Of a DNA stretch of 64,000 bases, positions 24,220-36,114 are shown piece by piece; position 1 is the first letter of the stretch; the number at the start of each line of letters is the position of its first letter. Made by a program: the position numbers and the translations under genes. The notes beneath the pieces are model-generated. The model was not told where the DNA came from. It worked only from the letters and a program-made list of their open reading frames with translations, and made no database searches. Source of the DNA: Sipunculus nudus (lineage: Eukaryota; Annelida; Sipuncula; Golfingiida; Sipunculidae); assembly GCA_026874595.1 (NCBI GenBank), contig CM049315.1, forward strand, positions 20,173,664 to 20,237,663, given 5' to 3'.

Positions 24220-27200
24220 CTGTAAGAATGAGGAAAGATAATAAATTACACAGGCGCTTGACCAATATTGCAAGTGGACGAGCGATATTACAATCTTCAT
24301 TTGGCCCCTTCTCCTGCCAAACATCTAACCGACCTACCTGTTACTGAATCTTCATGACAGTCTATCCACCTACGTTATGCCATTATCATCTCCAAACAAG
24401 GATTAAAACAAATGTGCAACCTTTCCACTTAGCCGCTTCGACTCGTGTCCTTATTTATAATGACAAAAAAAAAAGAAAAGAAATAAACCATTTTACTTAT
24501 TGGTCGAACAGATAGGGGACAACGGACTGTATTGTAATGAATAGGTTATACCAAGCTCTAAAATCAGTGGTCATGTATTAATATTGACTATATATTCTAG
24601 AAGTATTTCTGTTATTTCCGTATGTGACCTAGGATGTCTTTCAAATTTTATTGCCCAATCAATGGATGATATGAAAAATAAATAAATAGCAGCATTATAA
24701 AATAAAAACTTTGTTTTGTCTAACAATCCAACATCCAACAATCCCGCTATGATACTAAATTAAAGTTTCTGAATAATTTGCCAACAAAGGAAAAATGAAA
24801 ATTAGTCAATACATACGTAGTCTATGCACTTCCTGAAACTGTGAATATTTAACCGATGTCTCGTATATACAGGAAAAGGGTGCGCAACTGAGATGTAGCC
24901 AAAATGCTAAATACTGATTGCAAATGTTGATCAAATGTATTGGCTGCTGTCACTTTTTACCGAGGATAAAATCGTTTACCAGTGTGTATTGTTATCTGGA
25001 TCAAAAAAAAAATCTGTTGGTGTTTAAAAGGGATAAAATGAGAAAAATGATGAAACATGAACAGATTATATATGAGGGAAAAGTTTATCATAACCAGTCT
25101 AAAATAAGTATAAAGATAAATATCTTTTTTTTAATTAATCGGATGGTGATTTGAATCGTGACATCCCTTGATTTATTTTTTTTTAAACAGAAGCTGCACA
25201 TATCAAAATGACTGCAAGTGTAACTGGTTTAGTATTACTGATAAAACACCAATACAGGCGGTTGCATAATATTCCCTTTTTTGGCGTCATGGAGTTTAAT
25301 GTGCACCTCGTGTGCTTGGTTGTCTGTAAGTTTAAAAAAAATTAAAATACTAAATACGTTTCTCTTATTTTTCTCCCTTTTTCAAATATTTGCCCGTGGT
25401 CTGTTGGTGGTAGGATTGGTTGAATAAAGAAGGTAAGTATAGTTCTTTTAACAAGTGACCCATGGGTCATGACGCACAGCCGACTGACAGGTTGACAATA
25501 TATCCAAATTAAAATGTAGGTGGCATTATCATTCATGCATATTAGCTAAAGTTAAGTTCATCAAGACCTATAAGCACACCAAATTTGATGACAATCCAAC
25601 CAGCCTTTTCTGAGGAAACTTGCAATTTGTGTGTATTTTGCATTATTTCTGGGGTGCTCAAAGATATCCCAAAACTCTGAGAATACAGGTCACTGTGACC
25701 TGATTTCAGGTTTCTGGGGAGAACTTTTGAGGAACTCTCAGGATAATAAGTTAGAAAATTCAGTGTCCAATGGGGGTGCTTATAAGCCCCATAGCTCAGA
25801 GAATATGGGTAACAGAGAGCTTATTTCACTCCAAGGAGACTTCTCATGGACCTTCTTGGATTTGAAGTTTGAAGATTCTAGGTCCATTGGTTATAAAATG
25901 TGCCCTGCTTCGGTATCAAATTTTCAATTAATCTGGAGGGTGCAAAGAAGCCCCTTAGCTCACAGAAAATGGGTAACAGAGACCTAATTTCAGGTTTCCA
26001 AGGAATTTTTTTCACAGGCCTCCCTGGATTTCAAGTTAGAAGATTTTAAGACCAGAGGAAACGATTTTTGCCCTGTTAACGGACGACCGCAACTTTATAG
26101 GTCTCAAAAATAGAGAAAAACATCGGAAAAAAATCGAGAAAATACAGGTGGCGCAACCAGTCTGCAGAAACTGTAGAAACACTCCATGATCAATATCCAT
26201 GCAAAGAATCATGGGGATCAATGCCTAAGTTGTTCAGATACTTGAGCTTTTGTATCAAATTTTCCATTATTCTTGGGGGTATTTCGGAGCCTCATACTTC
26301 GACGAATATATATATTCATATTGTAAATGATAACTTAACTTAATATAAGTTCATCCGTAGAATTTACGTTTGCTTTTATACTATACATGGTAGAGCGGTA
26401 TCAGACGCCCCTCTCATACCAGTCGCCTAGAGGCGGGGACAGGATCGGTGTTAGTAAACTTTATCGTATTAACCATTTGGCTACGTTCTGTCAATCTGTT
26501 GTTCTATAATCACTAGCATTCCTACTCTCTTAGCCCCATGATTGACACAATAAACTGTGCATATAACGATAATATGTTGGTAGCGACACCTGGGAAACCG
26601 AACCTGCAGTGTCACATCATCTTATTCACTAGCGGATACCTTAAATCAACACTGAGGCTCTGTAGACTCCTGGAAAGTGATTTGTTTAAGAGCTGTATAT
26701 TGGCGATCCCCAGGCATCACCTGAGAGGCATAGCAAGTCACTTGTGCTAGGGCGGCCATGAGTGAGGACAATAAATGAGCACAAAATTACCACAGCCTAT
26801 TTAAGTGAAAATACTAATCTTAACGTACCTTTTTCTTTAGTTCAGTAAAACTAAATGCAGATAAATCTTCTTGGCAGTTGAAGCCGCCATGGGTATCCCA
26901 CACCGGCCCTTCATACGAATTTGCGTTGTCAATCTGTAGGGTTGAAATTACCTTAAGATGAGATAAGATAAGATAAAGATAAAGATACAGCGACTATAAT
27001 AGGAGTAAATTATACTAATAAACAAGTGACCCATGGGTCATGATGCTCAGCTGATTAGGAAGACATTCACAAAAGGTAAAGTTTTGAGCCCAGTCTGACT
27101 TTCTGGATGCTTAAATTTTGTTTTGGCCAGTAATATAGGTCACCTTGACCTAATTTCAGGTTTCCATGGAGATTGCAAAAGATTTTTTTGTCGGTAGCAC

Positions 27201-29295
27201 GCAAAATATAGGTCACCATGACCTAATTCCAGTTTACCATCGTGATTGCCCAAGACTTCCCTGTATATTAAATTGGAACATTCTATGACTAGAAGATACA
27301 ACTTGTGTCCATCTGATTATCATGGTGCTAAAAGTCACGCTCATGGCCAATATTTCACATAATATAGGTCACCATGACCTAAGTTCAGGTTTCCATGCAG
27401 ATTTACCCAGGACCTGCCTGAATTTCATGTTAGAAAATTCTAGACCTAGCAGATACAATTTTATGCCCCGTCTGACTGACTTGGTGCTAAAAATCATGTT
27501 TTGAGCCTGTGGTTCACAAAATATAGGTCACCATGACCTAATTTCAGTTTTCCAAGGAGATTTGCTTAGGACCTCCTTGGATATACAGTTAGAAGCCTCT
27601 TAGTCTAACGGTTACAATTGATGCCCCGTTTACGGACGGACTGCTTCATCTAAAGGTCTACAAAATAGAGAAAAATGTGTAAAAGTATTAATAATTTTAA
27701 ATATTCTGTTGGGTACTTCCCAGCCCCATAGCTCGGAGGATATAGGTTACAGTGATCTATTTTCAGGTGTCAAAGGAGATTTTTTATGGACCTCAATGGG
27801 TTTTCAGTTAGAAGTTTTTAAGGTCAGCGGTTACTGTTTGTACCCTGTTTACGGACAGACAGACGGACGTCGGACAAAGAGTGATCGCTAAAGCTCAGAT
27901 GACTCTCAGTCAGCTGAGATGAAAAGCTATCCGAATAGACAGAAATGAACGACACAACAACTGAATTTGAGAGAATTAGCTTAAGAGTGCCTAATCAAAC
28001 TTTTTTATAAGTTTGATATAAAGGATATATTTTTTCACACTTTTCTTTATATGAAAAACTATATAGAGTACTGAGTGGATTTTCTAAAAACTCAGGTATG
28101 AAGTTAAATTCACTCTCCATTAGATTAAGATATATTAGGATCGTGCACTTTCTGTACCATCCATTAAGGCCTATAACTACTAGTTAATCTGTTCACCCTA
28201 CGGTTGCTAAATCGTTCACCAGAGCTTATAACTGTTGATAGTGATGTCACCAGAGAGCTGTGACTTAGATACTGTGTTGCATATTCTAGTAGTAAATAAA
28301 GCCAGATGATTGTTTTGATAATTTATTGTACATTAATATCGGGTATCATGTTTGGATATTAGCGTGGATCGTTGGTTAAAGGAAACATGTGCCTCGTGTG
28401 ATGTTAATTCCACGGCTGTTCAGTTGTTAGAAAGCACACGTACGTGTCTCATCTAATGTTAACTTAAGTACTGTTTCATATAGACAGAACCGCCTCTGCT
28501 TTGAGGATCACTAGTGTTTGTGGTAGATTTCAAAGGAAGTGCACCTGTGTAAGTTAGATTTTCTCACACACTGTTACTAGAGGGCTGTCCTAATTAATAT
28601 TCGCGCAGTGATTGACGGTCGTCGTAATTTGGAGAAAAATTAGCCGGAGAATAATCGTGAGTTATGACGTCAGCAAGCATTTATGAGGAGTGAGTGGGAC
28701 ATTTTTCGGGAGAGAAGTACCTGTTCAGCAGTTCGGTGGCCGGTTTGCATATGTTACAGTGGATACAGCTGAACTTGATGTCTACAAGCGTGGTGTCTAC
28801 AAGTGGGTGTCTGAGGAAGGCCACAGGTTATTTCTCTGTAAAAGACTTCAGAGCTAGTAACGCATTTTATCGACGAACATGTAACATGGCGTGTTGATAC
28901 TTGGTGTGTGTACTTCCAGGACGATTCCGTGGAATTTACATTTACGCTTTACCATAGAGGTACAGGATATTGCTGTGTGGAAGCATCTGGTACCAGATCT
29001 GGATGATTCAAAAGACATCAGCTGTGAGAGACTGTGATTCATCGCTCAGATCGGATAGTTTGTGCGCGGTCTGTGAAACATGTATACACAACGAGAGATT
29101 GAGGATTTTAGAAATTCCGTAAATACATGACAGTGTTACATCCCGGTGTCACGGGTTTGCGCGACAGCCAAGTGGGTAGGAATCGAGTGATCAGAAACTC
29201 TGCTGTTTGCCGTCACGATTGAACTCTGTGTATTTATTTGTATATATTCATTGTAGGTTTAAAGGAGCGCCTCTCAAGGGAATGTAAGTAGCTTA

Positions 29296-29357
<62 letters not shown>

Positions 29358-30607
29358 CACAGGTTATATTCACTTTTTTGGGAGTGTACGTATGTATGTG
29401 TTCAGCCAGTCAGTTGGATTCTTAAAAGAACCTGAACGTTCACAACTTAACCGGTATGACAACTGACCATCGCTGTCTATAATATTTTAACTCCTACTAT
29501 TATAACAACTGTGGATTGGTCAATCGATCAAGGTATAAAACCATTAGTAAAACAATTAGTGCGACATGCTGACAACACATATTAATGTATTTACTGCTGG
29601 TGACTTAAAACTCTATAAATGCTTCATAACTTTATTATTATTAATGGTACTTTAATTCATAAAAAAAACTAACTGTTCCTACTTTACATTCGAAGGGGAG
29701 AATTTAGAGGATGCGCCTAGCGCCCCTTTTTTACGACCTATAAAAGCTGAGAACAAGAATATTATAATCTTAATACTAGCAATCGAGTTTGCGTCTTGTA
29801 CCATTTTCTTAATAAAGGTTTCAGAGTTAAGTTATAAGTTTTCAAGCACTCCATGCACAATTGTTTACCTGTGCAAGGGTGTTGAACAACCACTTCTCTG
29901 AGATCATGTATACACCCCCCCCCCCCCCCCCGATTCGGTATAATTATACACGTGCCGTCTTTAGGGTCTACAACAGCAGTTCCCCTAAGTTAGGGGGTAA
30001 AACTGCTGGTACCATCAATCAGCTGCTTGTATTATCTTAACCTGTACCAAGAAATTTAATTCGTGGTACCACCCATAAAGGGTCAAGTGATGTCTGTATA
30101 TACTGTATCTATAATTGCTGCGTACGTCGATTATGGGCTATATATGTTATGCCGTAACCAACATAAAAGTCAGACGTTCACTGGAAAGACATATATCACT
30201 ACAAATCTTCATCCTGCCTATGTTTAACAATCCCGTACAATAAAAAAATATTCGACTAATTTTATAAGTGCTTGAAATGTTATTAAAATACTTAAACTGT
30301 TCAGCATTCACCTCTCCATCAACTTGTGGTGGTAAAACAACCTTCAGATGAAACCATTGTCTGATACGTCTCACACAATGCCTGAAATGTACACACGTAC
30401 ACAAATAAATAAACAGACATGAAGGGGTGTTTCCTTTGTTATTTGCGTCCTATTAATGATATTATTGGAATATTTTCATTGGTTCTGTATAAAAAAGGGT
30501 TGTTCATATGTTTCGTCTGTATGGGGTATGCCATTTTACTCTCACAGTATGTTACTCGTTCTATTCATGTGCATAAGAATTAAAAAAGACGTGCCTTATA
30601 TTCTGGT

Positions 30608-30643
<36 letters not shown>

Positions 30644-31242
30644 TCATAATTGAAGTGCTTAAGGAATATAAAACTATTTAAAATGCGATAACACAAACAT
30701 GAGAATAAAATACCTGGACCTTTTACAAAAAGGAACATTTTAATATAAATACCAGGTACACAGGCACAAGAAGCTGATTAGGACAAGCGATCCCACAATA
30801 GCAACCGGCATGACCCAGTGGGGCACTGCTTCTGTAAAAAAAATGAAAGGAAATTAATTTTCCAAATATCAAAGTATTTAGGTTGCTGGCTGTAAAATAT
30901 AAAATAAATATCACTCTTGATGAAGTGGTATAAAGTGAAAGACAAATATATTTGCCATGTGAACCTGACCCTTGGCTACTGTCATTGAGGACACAACCGT
31001 TGATAGTCGTATGTCACCTTTGGTATTATCATTGGTTTAATCCTACAGACAAGTACTGTTCATTATAAAATGATAGCAGATGACAGCAGCTCTGTACAGA
31101 GGAGGACAGCATGCACTTATTCGCCACAATCTAATTGTTAACTGGTTTGCTGTGAACAGTTTACATGATTATATACCATTACATAAACCCACACAAAACC
31201 CACTTATCTACACACATAATCATCCCGTCCGCACTCACACAC

Positions 31243-31287
<45 letters not shown>

Positions 31288-32905
31288 TATTCAAATATTG
31301 TTCACGTGTATAATTAGGACAGAAATTTTACGGATGTTCTGAAAAAGAGTTGGGTCCTTTTTCTTGTTCTAAATTATTAGGATGCATAGTTTTTGGCATC
31401 AAGTCTTTTTTCTAAGTTTGCAGTGAACAAAGAAACAGAGAATCTCGTTTGTACTTCACTCTGTAAAGATATCCCATAAAGAAAATTAATTATGAAACCA
31501 GGGTCATTGATTACAGTCAAGAGCTACACCACTTCTTTTTCTCATTGGGAAAGTTTTGTGAAAAAAGTAAGTTGTACATTCACAGAAAGGATCAACCGCT
31601 GCAAGAACTTATTTTAATTGACAAAAAGACTGAGGACGGCGCGCAAATGAAAATATAAATTTACCTTTGTAATCGCACACCTTCAGTTCCCTGGTAATGC
31701 TGGGTTGACTTCTTTGACCTGATCCACCTAAGGCAGTTACCACAAAATGCACAAACGTGTCAGTCAAGTTTTCTCTGCACTGGATAGTAATTTTTGTGAA
31801 ACGTTTGGGAGCTTCAACAATCTTCTGCGCGACAAAATCAGTTCTCCCACGAACTTGGATTTTGTATGATATAAGCGGTCCATTCGGATACTGAGGAGGA
31901 AGCCAAGACATCCTGATGACCGTCTGTCTCGGGCTGACATTTAGAACCCTTATGAGCGCTTTACGAACAACACTTGGGACTGTAAAGAACATTGGATTCA
32001 ATTTTAAAAATCGCCGAGAATAAGTGAAGATGACGCAAATTTGTCGCCGGTACTTTTTATATGACAGGCAAAGATAAGAATTATCTAAGTTAGGAAAACG
32101 CGGAATATTTGATATACATCACAGTTTTAAAAAAATGAAAAGAAAAAGGAGAAAATACAAAGAGGAAATTCAAGATGAGAGGTTGAGAAAGATACAAGGA
32201 ATAGAAAGAAATGAAATTAAAGGAAGGAAAGAGCAGATATGGCACGAAAGAAATCTAAAAAGATCATCTGGAGTAGTCAAAGATCAAAAGGTGTCAAAAA
32301 AATGAGAAGAGAAGATTAAAAAACACGAGAAGATGAAGACAGTGGGAGAAGTTTAAATGATAATTCAGCCGTTCAGTCAAAAATGTGTGTAACCTACTTA
32401 GAAAAATTCATTTCTATATATAAGCGCTAAGTTTTCAAGGAAAATGACAGCGGTATGACTGAAAATACACAAAGAAGTATAAAGGTTTTAACTGTTATTT
32501 TACAGCTAAATCAAGATCTCCAAGGGCCCGGGCAGCATGTAGCAAGACACAAAAATTCACATTTAGGACAAACATATGTAATGTATAATGTTGACTCTAC
32601 TTATGTAAGCCTGACTTTTTAAAAATGAAAACAAACATACCTCCAAACAGTGTTTTGATCTTTAAGGGATGACTTGCTGCGGAAGTTCCCTTACTGTTGA
32701 CGGCCTTGACGGAGACATTATACCACGTGTCACCATGTAAATTACGAATCACCGCCCGCAGGTGCCGGGTGTGTAATCCGTACTCACGACGGCCATACTG
32801 GTGGTAGCACAAAGTTAGGAAGATTCTCGAGTAAATGTTCTCATTATTAGACATAATTCATTTTATACATGGACTTACTGCTTATCTTTTTATATCGTCT
32901 CTTAC

Positions 32906-32956
<51 letters not shown>

Positions 32957-33224
32957 TATATATTGCCAACGACGTGTCAATTGTAAAAAAAAATGATAAA
33001 CATCCTCTTGTTTTCTGTTTTTTTTTCTTTACTGATAAAAATGGTTTTTACAGGACAAACAAGGCTTGCATCTTAAGTAATCGGAAATACAGTTTACACG
33101 CTTAATTTTGAATATTACGACGCTAATTGTGAAATTTGTTCAGACTATTAAATTTATTAGAATCGTGTGTAAAAATCAAAATTGATAAATCACATAAGCA
33201 CTTGTTCTTTTGAAAGATCTTATC

Positions 33225-33295
<71 letters not shown>

Positions 33296-35215
33296 GCATA
33301 TACTGACCTTTTCCACTTGGACGTCATATGCCGTGATGATACCATTAGGCTCTCTCGGAGGCTGCCAGCGAAGACAAAACGATGTATCCGTGACGTTGGT
33401 AATGTTCAATTCTGTAGGTGGTCCAGAAGGAGCTGTGTACAAACACAGAAATACAATAAGTCATAGGCAGATGGGAACAAAGTCAACAGGTAATGTTCAG
33501 AGAGCTAGGAAACGCTGTGTAGAAGATATCGAGATTTAAAGTCAAATGTTAATGTTCAAGGGTCCAAAGAAACTTTAAGTGGATCGTGGTGAAATGGGTC
33601 CACAGTGTTTTTCAAGAAATGGCTCTGGCAGCCTTGACCTTTGACCCTGTGACCTCAAAATTTCTTTATCTTTGGGTGGGTAAGGCAAATCTGCAGTTTT
33701 GGTCAAAAGGTGTGAGTTAAAATATGTTCACGAACTTTTTGAAGTTTTGATGACTTGACCTTTGACCCCATGACCTCATAATCGATAGGGTTCTTAATAT
33801 ATTCATGGGTGAGTTAAATGTGCAAAATGAAAGATTTGAGTCAAAAGATGTGCCTTTAAATGGATCAACAAGCTTTTTCAAGAAGTGGGGCCTGTGGCCT
33901 GGATGTTTGACCTCGTGACCTTTAAATTAAAATGGTTCGCCATCTGTTGTTTTTTTTTTGGGGGGGGGGGGAGGGGGTGAATGCAAGATGAGAGCTTTTA
34001 GTCAACGGTTTTGTTTAAAATGGGTCCACAAGCATTTTAAAGAAGATTATCCAGTGGCCTTGACCTTTGATCCCGTGACCCAAAAATCGATAGGGTTCTT
34101 TATCTGTTGGTGAGTGAGCCATATGTGCAAGATTAAAGGTTTTGGTCAAACAATTTGGTTTTAAACGATCCACAGGCCAATTCCGGACGGACAGACGGAC
34201 GGACGCACGAACAGAGGCGTTACTATATCCCCTCCTGCAATCCCCACCTGATTCTTCAGAAAGGAAGACCCTCCCGACGGTGGCGCCATCTCCACTCCTG
34301 CCCTCCGCGTACATCGTGACAGTGTAGTTGGTGAACGGGCTGACATCCAACGTGATCTCGTTAGCATCACCTGATGTCGTCATTTGACCACCAGTCTCTG
34401 CAGTTAAAATAGTAGAATCGCATCTGGGATATGTTCTGCAGTTAAAATAGTAGAATCGCATCTGGGATATGTTCAATTGTAATATACAAGATGTTTTGGT
34501 TCATGTGTCATGATTTTATGTAGTTATATGGAATGGATACCGCATATTGATACAATGTATTGCATCTCTTCAAAATTCACTTGAAAGCATAACATACTGA
34601 ATACATGTATAAAATGTACTGTTATATATAAATTTACTTTACTGAAGCTGATATCTGAGAGACTACACATTTCAAGTGCATATTTTTTTCATCATACTTG
34701 TATTGCCGTAGATACGTCCTTTTATTCAGTGTTTTGTTCATGTATTGACGCTTGGGAGGTTATAGCGAGTGACCATGAACACCTGTTCCATAATGTCACC
34801 GGAATGTGCGTCCTGTCAAACTTTGATAGATGCCATGCATGTCGATTTCATAGCTGCTGCAAAACTGCAAAAGAAATAGGTGTTACAAGCTTACTGGTTT
34901 CACACTCACCATTGCATTTGTTGTTCTGACAGTAAAACACGTGGATGTTGTAGGGTCTTCCGTAGGGCTGGTCTTTGTCGCATGTCAGCTTTGGCCAGAC
35001 CAGGAGAAGGCGTCTCTCCTTCTGGATTCTTGAAGCTATGAATCTAACAGGAGGAGGAACTGCAACGAATTAATATTTAGGTTTGTCCTGAAATACCCAG
35101 TCCAAGTCAAAGCCTCTTAAAAAAATTCAAGTCTGCATATGACACGTACCGCCTTTTAGATTCGAGTGCTTCCACCAGGACGTTTAAAATACCGCCATTC
35201 ACTATATCGTATATT

Positions 35216-35284
<69 letters not shown>

Positions 35285-36076
35285 ATTCTGAGCTCTATTG
35301 CTAAGTCCCCACTGTACCTTTTCAAAAGTATGAAACGTAACGTTATTACAAATATAATCCTTCAAGGATGGAAAGCAAATGGGCTCAGTGAAAAAAAAGT
35401 ATACTGTGTCGCTGATGTTAAGGAGTGACTACCTCTAAACAGGAAATATATCATATAAATCCTATCAAAGAAAAGTTACTTTTATTACGCAAAGAAATTT
35501 GAATATTTAAAACCATCTTATGAGAAAACACGGCGCAACATACATATAAACAGTACCGCATGCATTTCAATGAAGAGTATCAATTTATCATGTTGGCAAT
35601 TTTTCACTTTTTCTTTGATTGCTTTATAATTCAAGCGTCATGTCAGGTTTTGTTATACACAGGATATCAGCCAAATCATGAACCCTGGGACCCCAAAAGT
35701 TATGACGGATAGGATTGATTGCTGGAAGGGCTATTCTAAAGACCTGGTTATAAAGCTCACAGGAATGATAATAATTGCTCAGAGTGACAGTCATTTGTTG
35801 GATTCATGTCATAAAAATTTAGGCCACAGACAAAACACTAATAACAGTTACCGTAACTCAAGCATCTACTTTTAAACCCTTCATGAAACGTGATTAATAA
35901 AGATGATGGAACTTACCCCTGTTGTTGTCATAGATACAGATCCATTCAGGTGACATTCCGCTGCTCCCAAACTCTGAATCAGCTGATATGGCGTATTTGT
36001 ACCGCAAAGGATCCTGGTCTGTTTTTATGACAACCTCTGACTCATTGGCGGGAACAATCCATATCTGCATACCCTG

Positions 36077-36114
<38 letters not shown>

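Larger units (their letters stand above)
26934..30311 (-). other. Receptor intron (cytoplasmic)
   Basis: It holds a full-ended reverse copy of repeat family R (27023-27920), an unexplained 28.2-29.3 kb stretch of more even base composition, and a (TA)n tract at about 29300-29354. Confidence 0.7.

Noticed and set aside
26385-26460. tRNA-like sequence TGGTAGAGCGGTATCAGACG
   Set aside because: Box A is suggestive, but box B is poor and no cloverleaf can be drawn; not called.
33182-33539. Open frames with long Tyr-Ile repeats (also at 7424, 15723, 35156, 44566, 45020, 59797)
   Set aside because: Translations of (TA)n tracts, without coding support.
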